This document shows, in pieces, positions 53,028 through 62,202 of a stretch of 64,000 bases of DNA. Every line of letters starts with the position of its first letter. Position 1 is the stretch's first letter. Under the pieces are notes generated by a model. The model saw only the letters and a list, made by a program, of their open reading frames with translations, did no database searches and was not told where the DNA came from. The stretch comes from Mesorhizobium denitrificans (GTDB lineage: Bacteria; Pseudomonadota; Alphaproteobacteria; Rhizobiales; Rhizobiaceae). The DNA is taken from assembly GCF_003403035.1 (NCBI RefSeq), contig NZ_QURN01000010.1, forward strand, positions 119,171-183,170. Reading direction: 5' to 3'. The translations under genes and the position numbers were made by a program.

Positions 53028-54289
53028 AATGACGCCTCGGCGTCGAGGGCCTCCTGCATCACTGTCTGCAGCTTCTTGAGGCCGTCCTCTACACTTTCCT
53101 TGCCGGTGAAGATACCGGTCAGCGCTGTACTGGTCGCTTTCAGCCAGACCGACGAATTGAGTGAGACAGGCATTGGAAAGGTATCGGCGATCTGCCTGGC
53201 GATCGGCGCCGCATCGAAAGCCTTGGCAAAATGATCGATGAAGTTCTTGTCGAACTCGGGATACGCCGACAGCGCGATACCAGCGCGTGTGTATATGTCC
53301 GCCGCCTCCTTGGAGCCGAGAAATTCCACGAACTTGTAGCTTTCCTCGGGATGCTTGGCCGTCGCACTGATCATATTGCCCAGCGAGGATGTCGAGGAGG
53401 CACCGTTCTTCGGTCCCTTCGGCAGCGTGATAACAGCCAGGTCTTCGTCTTTCGCCAATTTCGAGTCGGCGAAGGTGACCCCCATCCAGGAGCCAGTCTG
53501 GAGCATGGCAACCTTGCCTGACAGGAACATGCTATTTGCGTCCGTCGAGGCCAATTGCTCAAGTGTCGGGCTGGAGCCAGCTTTGATGATATCGACCCAG
53601 TATTGAACGCCTTCCGCCGCTTCCTTCGTATTCCACTGAGCCCTCTTCCGATCTTCGGACAAGATGGTGCCCCCGGCTTGATAGACCGAATTTAGGACAT
53701 TGCCGCGGAAGTCGAGCGAGACCGCCGTGCCCCAAATACCGGCGTCGGCTTTCGTAAGGGATTTTGCCGCTGTCTGGAAATCGGTCCAGCTCCAGCCGTC
53801 TTTCGGCTCGGCCACTCCTGCATCCTTGAACAGCTTCCTGTTGTACCAGACGACGAGCGCATCGCGGTTATTGGGCAGCGAGTAGAGCTTGCCGTCATAG
53901 CTGTAGATGGCGCGCATCGGCTGCGGAATGGCGCTGACATCGAAGCCGCTCGCCGTGGCCTTCTCATCGATCGGTTGAAGCATTCCCTGCGAGGCGTAGA
54001 GCGGGAAATTGAATGGATTCATCCAGAACACGTCCGGCAGCGCATCGTTCGCTGCCTCGGTCTGCAGCTTGGTCCAGTATTTCGAAAAGGGCGTGATCTG
54101 GATGTCGATCTTGATGCCCGGATTTTTCTTCTCGAATGCATCGGCGATCTTGCGGAATGTCGGCTGTTGGGATTGATCCCACATGGCATAGCTGAGCGTG
54201 ACATCCGCGGCGAAAGCCGGCATCGTTGTCGTGGCAGCCAGCACCGCGGAGCCCATCAGCCATAGGCAAGCACGTCTGTTCAGTTTCAT
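53024..54289 (-). CDS. Family 1 sugar-binding protein of an ABC transporter
   Basis: A 421-residue periplasmic binding protein of the MalE/UgpB type. The signal peptide is MKLNRRACLWLMGSAV to PAFAA (about residue 27). The mature part shows the family pattern VTLSYAMWDQSQQPTF, then LPDVFWMNPFNF and YSLPNNRDALVVWYNRKLF. It starts at ATG 54289 behind GAGGAACC; an open stretch further upstream would lack a signal peptide. It follows the glycosidase gene by 44 bp. Confidence 0.92.
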   Translation of the reverse strand: MKLNRRACLWLMGSAVLAATTTMPAFAADVTLSYAMWDQSQQPTFRKIADAFEKKNPGIKIDIQITPFSKYWTKLQTEAANDALPDVFWMNPFNFPLYASQGMLQPIDEKATASGFDVSAIPQPMRAIYSYDGKLYSLPNNRDALVVWYNRKLFKDAGVAEPKDGWSWTDFQTAAKSLTKADAGIWGTAVSLDFRGNVLNSVYQAGGTILSEDRKRAQWNTKEAAEGVQYWVDIIKAGSSPTLEQLASTDANSMFLSGKVAMLQTGSWMGVTFADSKLAKDEDLAVITLPKGPKNGASSTSSLGNMISATAKHPEESYKFVEFLGSKEAADIYTRAGIALSAYPEFDKNFIDHFAKAFDAAPIARQIADTFPMPVSLNSSVWLKATSTALTGIFTGKESVEDGLKKLQTVMQEALDAEASL

Positions 54290-54333
54290 CTCGGTTCCTC
54301 CACAAATGAGATGGTTGAAGATGGAACGGCCTT

Positions 54334-55704
54334 TCAGGCCGCTCGTTTCGTCTTGGCCGGTCGTGCCCATTCCGGGACCCAATCGCCATGAGCGGCAAGC
54401 AGGTCGTCCACAACGCTCCATATCTGCTCAAGATCGAGTTCCGCGGCGGTGTGCGGGTCCATCATCGCCGCGTGATAGAGGTGCTCGCGATTTTCATTTA
54501 GCAGCGCCGCGACCGTCAACTCCTGCACGTTGATGTTGGTGCGCATCAGCGACGTCAACTGCGGCGGCAGGTCGCCGACATGGGTCGGCTGGATACCTGA
54601 CGCATCGACCAGGCACGGCACCTCCACTACACAATTGGCCGGCAGTGATGTGATACAGGAATTGTTGCGCACATTGCCGTAGATCACCGACGGCTCGCCG
54701 GTCCACACCGAGTTCATGATCGCCGAGGCATACTCCTTGCTTTTCATCACCTCGATGGTTTCAGCCTGTCGATAGATGTCTGCGATACCCGTCCAGCGCG
54801 CCACCTGCTCAATGCAGCGTGTCGGATATTCATCCAGCGGAATGCCGAATTTCTCGATAAGGTCAGGCCGCCCGTCCTTGATGAACCAGGGCGTGTATTC
54901 GGCAAAATGTTCAGAGCTTTCGGTGACGAAATAGCCTAACCGGCGCAGCATCTCGTAGCGGACCCTGTTGGGACAGCGTGCCCGCACCGGGTTAGGCTTG
55001 GGATAGCGCCCCTCGGAATAGCCGCGCCGCAGCTCGGGATAGAGGTCCCGATAACTACCGTCCGCCTGACGATGCTCGAACTTGAGGAAGAACGCCACGT
55101 GGTTGATGCCGGCCGACCGATAGCGGATTTCATCCACCGGAAGGCCGAGATCATAGGCGAGCTCCTCTGCCGTGCCCTGCACCGAGTGGCATAGGCCCAC
55201 CTGCTTGATGGCCGGGTACTTCTCCGCGATCGCCCAGGTATTGATCGCCATCGGGTTGACGTACTGCAGCATGATGGCGTTGGGGCAGACCTCCAGCATG
55301 TCCGCGCAGATCGACCATAGATGCGGAACCGTGCGCAGGCCTCGCATGATGCCACCGACACCGAGCGTATCGGCAATAGTCTGACGTAGGCCATATTTCT
55401 TCGGAACCTCGAAGTCGGTGACGGTACACGGTTCATAGCCGCCGATCTGAAAAGCGACGACGACGAAGTCGGCCCCCTCAAGCGCTTTTTTCTGGTTGCA
55501 ATGCGTCTCGATCCTGATGCCGGCTCCCAGCGTCCTGGCCAGCTTGCCGGCGACGATCTCGCTCTCCTCCAGCCGCCGGGCATCGATGTCCATCAAGGCG
55601 ATCGTCGCGCCGGCCAATGCCGGACGCTGCAACACGTCGCCGACGATATTCTTCATGAACACTGTCGATCCGGCGCCTATGAACGCGATTTTTGGCGAAG
55701 ACAC
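54334..55704 (-). CDS. GH4 family alpha-galactosidase/alpha-glucosidase-like enzyme
   Basis: A 456-residue glycoside hydrolase family 4 enzyme, which needs NAD and a divalent metal and works by an oxidation-elimination mechanism in the cytoplasm. The NAD loop is FIGAGSTVF (residues 6-14); metal and catalytic residues are in LCHSVQG (about 175) and AGINHVAFF (about 203). These match the MelA/AglA branch. I start it at GTG 55704 behind GGGAGGAAA, because upstream in-frame codons would lie between operator and ribosome site. First gene of the operon facing the LacI regulator. Confidence 0.9.
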   Translation of the reverse strand: MSSPKIAFIGAGSTVFMKNIVGDVLQRPALAGATIALMDIDARRLEESEIVAGKLARTLGAGIRIETHCNQKKALEGADFVVVAFQIGGYEPCTVTDFEVPKKYGLRQTIADTLGVGGIMRGLRTVPHLWSICADMLEVCPNAIMLQYVNPMAINTWAIAEKYPAIKQVGLCHSVQGTAEELAYDLGLPVDEIRYRSAGINHVAFFLKFEHRQADGSYRDLYPELRRGYSEGRYPKPNPVRARCPNRVRYEMLRRLGYFVTESSEHFAEYTPWFIKDGRPDLIEKFGIPLDEYPTRCIEQVARWTGIADIYRQAETIEVMKSKEYASAIMNSVWTGEPSVIYGNVRNNSCITSLPANCVVEVPCLVDASGIQPTHVGDLPPQLTSLMRTNINVQELTVAALLNENREHLYHAAMMDPHTAAELDLEQIWSVVDDLLAAHGDWVPEWARPAKTKRAA

Positions 55705-55758
55705 GCAATTTCCTCCCAGTGACGCAATTCTTGTCATGTTGCGCCTGCAAATCACTAA

Positions 55759-55791
55759 TAACACGTTTTAGTTCACGACTAACACGTGTTA
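55759..55791. promoter_or_regulatory. Two LacI-type operators 21 bp apart
   Basis: TAACACGTGTTA (55780-55791) is a perfect 12-bp palindrome with a central CG, the usual LacI/GalR form. TAACACGTTTTA (55759-55770) matches it in ten of twelve positions. Centres are 21 bp apart, two helical turns, so two dimers would bind the same face. They lie 55 bp before the GTG of the GH4 gene and 60 bp before the LacI gene, so both transcripts could be repressed. Confidence 0.75.
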
Positions 55792-55850
55792 TCTTCCATG
55801 TTGACTGATCATTGTCAAGCATTGTATCCCCATGAGATGGAGATTTGGCG

Positions 55851-56921
55851 ATGAAAAAAGTGACGAGCTACGATGTCGCCAGCAAGGCTGGTGTCTCGCG
55901 GGCGACCGTTTCACTCGTTCTGAATGGCTCCACTGCCGTCTCGATCAGCCCAGAGACCAGAAGTCGCGTGCTGGAGGTGGCAAAAGAGTTGAATTATCAG
56001 CCCAATCGCGCCGGGCGCATGCTAGTGCGCGGCAGGACCGAAACATTGGGCATCGTTGTTACAGACCCCGTTCTGCTCGCCGTGGACGGATTCATCGCCC
56101 TTCTGCTGCAAGCCGTGATCGCCAAGAGCCGGGAGGACGGCTACAGGGTGATGATCGACTATATTGGGAACGATGGGCAAAAGACCTATCGCGACCTGAT
56201 TAATGAGGGCGCTGTCGACGGGCTCCTCGTCATCAGCCCGCGCGTAGGTGACGCCGACCTGCTCGCCGTCGTGGAATCCGGATTTCCAGTCGTGTTGATA
56301 GGCAGCATCAACCACCCCGGTGAAGTGTCCAGCATGATCCAGACTGAAAATGCTTTTGCGGAGATAGTGGACCACCTCACCGGCCTTGGCCACGAGCGTA
56401 TAGCCTATGTCAGCTTCGGTCCGGCCGGCATCGCGGCCGCCGATCAGCGCATCGAGTACTACCGGACCGCGTTATCAACCAAAGGGCTCGAATATGACCC
56501 TGCCCTGGTCGTCCATGCAGCCTACAGCGCCAGAAGCGGGAAAATCGCTACCTCCAGACTTTTGCAAGAGTCGGATCTGGCGCCAACGGCCATCATTGCA
56601 GGCAACGATACGATTGCCATCGGTGTCTTGAGCGCTGTCGCCGAAACCGGTCTGGGTGTGCCGGAGGACATTTCGGTCGTTGGCTTCGACGACTTGCCTA
56701 TCTCTACCTGCCTTCTTCCACCGTTGACGACGGTCCATCACGACATCGTCCAGCGCGCTCGTTCGGCAGTGGAAACCCTTATCCTGCGTGTGCGAGGCCA
56801 GCCCACTGCGACACGACAGTTGGAGCTTCCGACCAGCCTCATCATTAGGGAATCGACTGGGCCGGTCCGCGAAAGCGCCTATCAGCGGGCGGAACAAGAT
56901 CAGTTGTCCCGGAAACGCTGA
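55851..56921 (+). CDS. LacI-family transcriptional regulator
   Basis: A 356-residue repressor with the N-terminal helix-turn-helix and hinge (SYDVASKAGVSRATVSLVLNG, residues about 6-26, with the ALARM-type hinge at about 48-58) and a periplasmic-binding-protein-like sensor domain (IGSINHPGEV, then VSFGPAGIAAADQR and VVGFDDLPIST). It starts at ATG 55851 behind GGAG. It is divergent from the sulfatase/GH4 operon and the two operators lie between, so it likely represses that operon until the imported glycoside appears. Confidence 0.92.
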   Translation: MKKVTSYDVASKAGVSRATVSLVLNGSTAVSISPETRSRVLEVAKELNYQPNRAGRMLVRGRTETLGIVVTDPVLLAVDGFIALLLQAVIAKSREDGYRVMIDYIGNDGQKTYRDLINEGAVDGLLVISPRVGDADLLAVVESGFPVVLIGSINHPGEVSSMIQTENAFAEIVDHLTGLGHERIAYVSFGPAGIAAADQRIEYYRTALSTKGLEYDPALVVHAAYSARSGKIATSRLLQESDLAPTAIIAGNDTIAIGVLSAVAETGLGVPEDISVVGFDDLPISTCLLPPLTTVHHDIVQRARSAVETLILRVRGQPTATRQLELPTSLIIRESTGPVRESAYQRAEQDQLSRKR

Positions 56922-56945
56922 TATCTGACGAAGCGCATGTTCCCT

Positions 56946-57383
56946 TCACAGGCGCGCCTTGGTGGATCGCGGGGTGGCAAGCAACAGCGACGTCTCACTG
57001 CCGGTAATACCCGGTATAAGACGCATCTTGCGCAGCACCGCATCGAATTGTGTCAGCGTGTCGGTGTTGAGTTCTACGACAAGGTCCCAGCGCCCGTTGG
57101 TGGTGTGAATCGCGGAAATCTCCGGAAATCCGCCCAGCGCTCGCACTACCTTGTCGGCGGCGTGTCCTTCGACTTCGATCATGGTGATACCACGCACTCG
57201 CTGCTCCAGTGCATCAGCGCGCAAGATAACAGTGTAGCCTAGTATGTCGCTTTGACGTTCCAGCCGCTCAATGCGCGCCCTGACCGTGGCACGGGAAACG
57301 CCGAGGTCAACCGCAAGGTCGGAGATAGACCTGCGGGCGTCATGGCGCAGCAGCGTTACAAGCTTTTCGTCGAGCGCATCCAT
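56946..57383 (-). CDS. Lrp/AsnC-family transcriptional regulator
   Basis: A 145-residue regulator with an N-terminal helix-turn-helix (ISDLAVDLGVSRATVRARIERL, residues about 19-40) and a C-terminal RAM ligand domain (ITMIEVEGHAADKVVRALGGFPEI and TNGRWDLVVEL). It is divergent from the arginase gene across 126 bp and likely activates it with arginine or ornithine as signal, as Lrp-type regulators do next to amino-acid catabolic genes. It is convergent with the LacI gene. Confidence 0.9.
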   Translation of the reverse strand: MDALDEKLVTLLRHDARRSISDLAVDLGVSRATVRARIERLERQSDILGYTVILRADALEQRVRGITMIEVEGHAADKVVRALGGFPEISAIHTTNGRWDLVVELNTDTLTQFDAVLRKMRLIPGITGSETSLLLATPRSTKARL

Positions 57384-57509
57384 TTGGTTTCCATTTCGAT
57401 CAAAAATGCCACCATATTGATAAGCAAGCCATATCTATTTGCCAATTCACTCTGTTCAATTCGCCGGCTTTTCAGATTTAATTCTGGCAAAGCTTCGAGG
57501 GGGAACCTT

Positions 57510-58445
57510 ATGCATTGCAGGATAGTAGGTGCGCCGGTGCAAGATGGCGCGGGGCGCATGGGATGCGAGATGGGGCCCAGTGCATTGCGCACTGCGGGTA
57601 TCGTCACCACACTCAAGGATCTTGGCCACGAGGTCGAGGATCTTGGCGCGGTCCAGCCTGCGGCTTTCCACAGCGCTCCCCATAGCAATGCATCACTGAA
57701 AGCGCTCCCTCAGATATCCGCCTGGATTGCAGCGATCGCAGAGGCGGCCTATCGCGCCGCCGATGACGGCGCGATGCCGATCTTCCTCGGCGGCGACCAT
57801 TCGATTTCTGCTGGCACGCTTTCCGGCGTGGCGCGCCGCGCAAAGGAAAACGACAGACCGCTTTTCGTTCTGTGGCTCGACGCCCATCCTGATTTCCACA
57901 ACCTGGATTCCACGACGAGCGGAAATCTGCACGGTGTGCCGCTTGCCTATGCCTGTGGACGTCCCGGCTTCGCAGGTTTCTTCCCGGACCTGCCAGTCGC
58001 AATCGAGCCGGCGCGCATCTGCACGCTCGGCCTGCGCAGCGTCGACCCGGCTGAGCGCCGCGCCCTTTGTGAGGCCGGCGTGACCGTTCACGATATGCGC
58101 GCCATCGACGAATACGGGATCGCGCCGCTGCTCAGGGCCTTCCTGAAGCGTGTGGCGGACGAGAACGGTTTGCTGCATGTCAGCCTTGACGTCGATTTCC
58201 TGGATCCATCGATAGCCCCTGCTGTCGGAACGACAGTGCCGGGCGGCGCCACCTTCCGTGAGGCGCACCTCGCTATGGAGATGCTGTCGGACAGCGGTCT
58301 CGTCTCCAGCCTCGACCTGGTCGAACTCAATCCCTTCCTCGACGAACGCGGTCGCACCGCGACACTTATGGTCGACCTGACGGCCAGCCTGATGGGGCGT
58401 CGCATCATGGATCGACCAACGCGCAGCCATTCCGGGAGCCTTTGA
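57510..58445 (+). CDS. rocF: Arginase
   Basis: A 311-residue ureohydrolase that splits arginine into ornithine and urea. All manganese-binding motifs of arginases are present: GGDHSISAG (residues 94-102), DAHPDF (124-129) and SLDVDFLDPS (about 226-235), together with the glutamate in DLVELNP near the end. It starts at ATG 57510 behind GAGGGGGAA; a longer open frame from 57252 overlaps the Lrp gene and is not credible. The ornithine cyclodeaminase gene follows immediately. Urea could feed urease elsewhere. Confidence 0.95.
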   Translation: MHCRIVGAPVQDGAGRMGCEMGPSALRTAGIVTTLKDLGHEVEDLGAVQPAAFHSAPHSNASLKALPQISAWIAAIAEAAYRAADDGAMPIFLGGDHSISAGTLSGVARRAKENDRPLFVLWLDAHPDFHNLDSTTSGNLHGVPLAYACGRPGFAGFFPDLPVAIEPARICTLGLRSVDPAERRALCEAGVTVHDMRAIDEYGIAPLLRAFLKRVADENGLLHVSLDVDFLDPSIAPAVGTTVPGGATFREAHLAMEMLSDSGLVSSLDLVELNPFLDERGRTATLMVDLTASLMGRRIMDRPTRSHSGSL

Positions 58446-58447
58446 TC

Positions 58448-59494
58448 ATGACCCAACCTTCGCGCCTCGCAATCGTCCCCTTCGTAAGCGTCGATTCCAT
58501 GATGAGGCTGGTACTCACCATCGGCGTCGAGCGTTTTCTGACCGAACTCGCCGGCTATATCGAAGAAGACTTCCGGCGCTGGGAATTGTTCGACAAGACG
58601 CCACGCGTGGCATCTCACAGCCATGACGGCGTCATCGAGCTGATGCCAACAAGCGACGGCCAACTCTATGGCTTCAAATACGTCAACGGTCACCCGAAGA
58701 ATATGCGCGAGGGGCGACAGACCGTGACGGCTTTCGGCGTGCTGGCCGATGTTGGCTCTGGCTATCCGATGCTACTTTCCGAGATGACAATCCTCACCGC
58801 GCTGCGGACCGCGGCCACCTCTGCCGTCGCCGCCAAGTACCTGGCGCGGAAGGATGCGCGGGCAATGGCTATCATCGGAAACGGCGCACAGTCGGAGTTT
58901 CAGGCAATGGCCTTCAAGGCATTGCTCGGCATCGACCGGTTAAGGCTCTATGACATTGATCGCTCGGCCTCGGAAAAATGCGCAAGGAACCTCGCCGGCT
59001 TGGGTTTAGACATCACCATCTGTACCAGCGGGCAGGAAGCTGTCGAGGGCGTAGACATCATTACAACAGTTACCGCTGACAAGCAGTATGCCACTATTCT
59101 GACTGACAATATGGTTGGAGGCGGGGTCCACATCAACGCGGTTGGCGGTGACTGCCCAGGCAAAACCGAGTTGCACAAGGATATCCTTCTGCGCTCCGAC
59201 ATCTTCGTGGAATTCCCGCCACAGACACGTATCGAGGGCGAGATCCAGCAGCTCGCGCCGGATCATCCGGTGACTGAACTCTGGAAGGTGATGACCGACA
59301 AAGCCATCGGAAGGACAAACGCCAAACAGATTACCTTGTTCGACAGTGTTGGCTTTGCGACAGAGGACTTTTCCGCATTGCGCTACGTCCGCGACCAGTT
59401 GCAGAAAACCGGGCTTTACGAGGAACTCGACCTGCTTGCAGACCCGGACGAGCCGCGCGACCTGTTCGGCATGTTGCTCAGGGCGGAGAGCTGA
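58448..59494 (+). CDS. Ornithine cyclodeaminase
   Basis: A 348-residue enzyme of the ornithine cyclodeaminase/mu-crystallin family, converting ornithine to proline with release of ammonia, using bound NAD. Seen: the arginine- and lysine-containing substrate region FKYVNGHPKNMREG (about residues 76-89), RTAATSAVAAKYLARKDA, and the dinucleotide fold IIGNGAQSEFQ (about 141-151). It begins two bases after the arginase stop (ATG 58448; a TTG at 58442 is also possible). Together the two enzymes turn arginine into proline, urea and ammonia. Confidence 0.92.
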   Translation: MTQPSRLAIVPFVSVDSMMRLVLTIGVERFLTELAGYIEEDFRRWELFDKTPRVASHSHDGVIELMPTSDGQLYGFKYVNGHPKNMREGRQTVTAFGVLADVGSGYPMLLSEMTILTALRTAATSAVAAKYLARKDARAMAIIGNGAQSEFQAMAFKALLGIDRLRLYDIDRSASEKCARNLAGLGLDITICTSGQEAVEGVDIITTVTADKQYATILTDNMVGGGVHINAVGGDCPGKTELHKDILLRSDIFVEFPPQTRIEGEIQQLAPDHPVTELWKVMTDKAIGRTNAKQITLFDSVGFATEDFSALRYVRDQLQKTGLYEELDLLADPDEPRDLFGMLLRAES

Positions 59495-59860
59495 AAATAA
59501 ACGCAAGCTAATTCGATGCGAATTATCGATCTGGCTCTGCCGACATGGAAGACCAAGGGCTAAACCCCAGTTTTTGTTCAATTTTGGGGCAAGTGATTTA
59601 TGCTGAGTGATTGCCGTGGAAAGTGGCCTTTCAGGCGCTGGCCCCGAAGAAAGCAACGCAGTGGCACTGGCCGGCAAAGGTCTGGGAGCTGTATCCTCTC
59701 CATTTCTGGTTGTGATCAATGAGTCCTGTAGCTAAGCTCAATTGCGATCTTTCGGGGCTGCCAACGTCGATCGGCAAGCTCTAAGGTATTGGAACGCTGT
59801 CATCATGATGGTGTTCTGAGGCTACAGCCACTGCTCAACGTCACAGTGAAGGAGATCAAT
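59495..59860. other. Gene-free gap after the arginine operon
   Basis: No convincing gene in 366 bp. An imperfect hairpin (ACCCCA near 59563 with TTGGGG near 59583, around a T-rich loop) may end the arginine operon transcript. Around 59620-59714 a short open stretch in the plus frame (reading AFQALAPKKATQW, then HWPAKVW, ending at TGA) looks like the 3' end of a decayed gene, but I cannot name it. Confidence 0.4.
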
Positions 59861-60490
59861 TTGGCCAGCGAACCTATCCGCGATCCCGTGAAGGATCATC
59901 TTCTTACCCCGCAGAACTCCGCCTTTGTCATTATCGACTACCAGCCGATCCAGGTGAGTTCGATCCGCTCGATGGATAAACAGGAACTCGTATTCAACAT
60001 CGTCCATTCCTGTATGGCCGCAATCAATTACAAGCTTCCCATCGTCCATTCGACGGTGAACGTCGCAACCGGCGTAAACAAGCCGCCGATCGAGCCAGTC
60101 ATGAAGGTACTGGGCGCATATCCGACTTACGACCGCACATCGATCAACAGCTGGGAAGACGTCGAATTCAAGAAGGCTGTTGTTGCAACGGGCCGCAAGA
60201 AGCTCATCATGGCCGCGCTGTGGACGGAAGCATGTCTTACTTTCCCAGCGCTTGATGCTCTGAAAGAGGGCTACGAAGTTTACGCCATCGCTGATGCCGT
60301 CGGCGGCACTTCCGTTGAAGCGCATAAAGCAGCACTTCGGCGTATAGAGCAGGCCGGTGTCCAACTGATCAGCAAGACGCAGCTCTATTGTGAACTTCAG
60401 CGCGACTGGGCGCGTAAAGAGACAGTGCCTGGCTTCATGGATGTGTTCCAGAATGCGGACGGCTCAAATCCCGAGAAGGACAACAGATAG
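59861..60490 (+). CDS. Isochorismatase/YcaC-family hydrolase
   Basis: A 209-residue cysteine-hydrolase-fold protein. The catalytic aspartate is in FVIIDYQ (about residue 25), the lysine in GRKKLIMAALWTEACL (about 115), and the cysteine in the same stretch (TEAC). This resembles YcaC and related amidohydrolases of unknown substrate. I start it at TTG 59861, six bases behind a perfect AAGGAG (59849-59854); an upstream frame from 59789 has no ribosome site. It stands alone on the plus strand near decayed mobile DNA. Confidence 0.82.
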   Translation: MASEPIRDPVKDHLLTPQNSAFVIIDYQPIQVSSIRSMDKQELVFNIVHSCMAAINYKLPIVHSTVNVATGVNKPPIEPVMKVLGAYPTYDRTSINSWEDVEFKKAVVATGRKKLIMAALWTEACLTFPALDALKEGYEVYAIADAVGGTSVEAHKAALRRIEQAGVQLISKTQLYCELQRDWARKETVPGFMDVFQNADGSNPEKDNR

Positions 60491-60569
60491 GGATTTCGCC
60501 AGCTCGTAAAATCTCCAATGTACGGTCGCTGCCAAGCAAAGCGTGGCATAGGCACAGGACCTGTTAATC

Positions 60570-60884
60570 ATGGCGCGGATTGCGCCACATTTTCCGCTGG
60601 CGCATGGCGTGCCGCGCGTTGACGACCGGCGTGTGGTGAGCGGCATCGTCTATGTGATCAAGCATGGCCTGCGGTGGAAGGATGCGCCCAAGGGATATTG
60701 CCCGCACAAGACGCTCTACAACCGCTTCATCCGCTGGAGCCGCATAGGCGTGTTCGACCGCATCTCCACAGGGCTGGCGAGCCATGGGCCGAAGCCGGAG
60801 CGGATCATGATTGATGCGACACACCTCAAGGCCCACGGGACTGTGGCAAGCCTGCTCAAAAAAGGGGCTATTTCCCCCTCCTGA
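60570..60884 (+). pseudogene. IS5-family transposase remnant
   Basis: About 100 residues of an IS5-group transposase: HGVPRVDDRRVVSGIVYVIK, then LRWKDAPKGYCPHKTLYNRF, IRWSRIGVFDRI and IMIDATHLKAH. The usual N-terminal residues before MARIAPHFPL are missing and the frame is lost after LLKKG, followed by unrelated sequence, so both ends are gone and no terminal repeats can be recognised. It is an inactive fragment, not a mobile element. Confidence 0.85.
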
Positions 60885-61007
60885 GCCTAGCTCTCCTGCG
60901 CCGCGAGCCATGCCCCAAAGGCACTTTGATCATCTGCGGCCTCACGCTTTCTTCGCCCACTTCCGCGCATCGACGCGACACCTCCCGCCGCTCATTCGGG
61001 AAATATG

Positions 61008-61063
61008 TTGACATGCGCCCTTTTTGTCTCACATATGAGATGAAATGCAAATCATACGAGACG
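61008..61063 (+). promoter_or_regulatory. Promoter and repeated operator before the PLP enzyme gene
   Basis: TTGACA (61008-61013) and ACATAT (61031-61036) are 17 bp apart. TCTCACATATGAGA (61027-61040) is an inverted repeat overlapping the -10 box, and CATATGAGATG (61032-61042) recurs as CATACGAGACG (61053-61063) 21 bp later. The arrangement fits cooperative binding by the XRE-cupin regulator at 62203. The 187 bp from 60885 to 61071 contain no gene. Confidence 0.5.
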
Positions 61064-61071
61064 GAGTCGTG

Positions 61072-62184
61072 ATGGACCAGTGGGATGACACAATCGTTGC
61101 ACGGATGCTTCACCATCGAACCGAGAGCCTGCTGCCAGGCGATCCCGTTGCAGCGCGCCTGATGCTTGCAAGCTCATACTTCCTCCCCGGCACGCCGCAG
61201 GCCATGCATCAGTACGGCCGTTGGAGCAACCCGACCTGGGACGCCCTCGAAGGCGCGCTTGGGGTGCTGGAAGCGGCGCAGGTCGCGATCTTTCCATCAG
61301 GGATGGCGGCGGTCGCCTCGGTGTTCATGGCCCATCTTAAATCCGGCGACCGGCTGCTTCTGCCAAGCGATGGCTACTATACATCCCGCGTTCTGGCCGA
61401 GAAATACCTTGAGCCTCACGGCATCAAGGTCGAGCTGTGTTCGACGTTGGATTACACGAGCCGCGACTTCGCCGGTTTGCGCATGGTCTATGTCGAGACG
61501 CCTTCCAATCCCAGTCTGGACATCTGCGATCTTGCTGACATCGCCGCGCGCGCCAAACAGGCCGGCGCACTGATGGTCTGCGACAACACCACAATGACGC
61601 CACTCGGCCAGCGGCCGCTGGACCTCGGCGCAGACATCGTGGTCGCTTCCGACACCAAGGCAATCAACGGTCACTCCGACGCGCTAATGGGTCACGTCGC
61701 AACCCGCGACGCCGCACTGCTCGACCCGATACTCGATTGGCGTAAGCTTGTCGGCGCCATTCCCGGGCCATTCGAAGCTTGGCTTGTCCACCGCGGTCTG
61801 GAAAGCTTCGAGGTCCGCTATGAACGAATGTCGACGACCGCCGCAGTCCTTGCCGACAGATTCTCGGCGCATCGAGTCGTCAAATCGGTAACCTATCCTG
61901 GTCTGGCATCCGATCCGGGCCACGACATTGCCAAGCGGCAGATGACGAACTTCGGCACACTGGTCGGGGTGACGCTTGCAGACGCAACGGCCGCAGAACG
62001 GTTCATAACCGACGCCAGCCTGATCGTGGCATCGACCAGCTTTGGCGGCGTCCACACCTCGGCCGAGCGGCGCGCGCGATGGGGCGACAAGGTTGCAGAA
62101 GGTTATGTCCGGCTATCGGTGGGATGCGAACCGACCGAGGCGCTCTGGCGCGAGCTAAATCGGGTGCTGGACGAACTCAACTGA
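61072..62184 (+). CDS. Cystathionine gamma-lyase/synthase-family PLP enzyme
   Basis: A 370-residue enzyme of the Cys/Met-metabolism PLP family (gamma family). The cofactor lysine is Lys196 in SDTKAINGHSD, with CDNTTMTPLGQRPLDLGAD before it and the N-terminal YGRWSNPTWDALEGAL. Family reactions are gamma- or beta-eliminations and replacements on cysteine, cystathionine, homocysteine or methionine. I prefer ATG 61072 with GGAG at five bases; ATG 61045 would add nine residues but lies nearly at the predicted transcription start. The regulator follows 18 bp later. Confidence 0.88.
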   Translation: MDQWDDTIVARMLHHRTESLLPGDPVAARLMLASSYFLPGTPQAMHQYGRWSNPTWDALEGALGVLEAAQVAIFPSGMAAVASVFMAHLKSGDRLLLPSDGYYTSRVLAEKYLEPHGIKVELCSTLDYTSRDFAGLRMVYVETPSNPSLDICDLADIAARAKQAGALMVCDNTTMTPLGQRPLDLGADIVVASDTKAINGHSDALMGHVATRDAALLDPILDWRKLVGAIPGPFEAWLVHRGLESFEVRYERMSTTAAVLADRFSAHRVVKSVTYPGLASDPGHDIAKRQMTNFGTLVGVTLADATAAERFITDASLIVASTSFGGVHTSAERRARWGDKVAEGYVRLSVGCEPTEALWRELNRVLDELN

Positions 62185-62202
62185 ACGGCTTTGGAGGACG
62201 AG

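Noticed and set aside
57252..57509. N-terminal extension of arginase by 86 codons
   Set aside because: It overlaps the divergent Lrp gene and the promoter gap, and arginases begin close to the motif found after ATG 57510, which has a good ribosome site.
60570..60884. Functional IS5 element
   Set aside because: N- and C-terminal parts of the transposase are missing and no terminal inverted repeats or target duplication can be seen.
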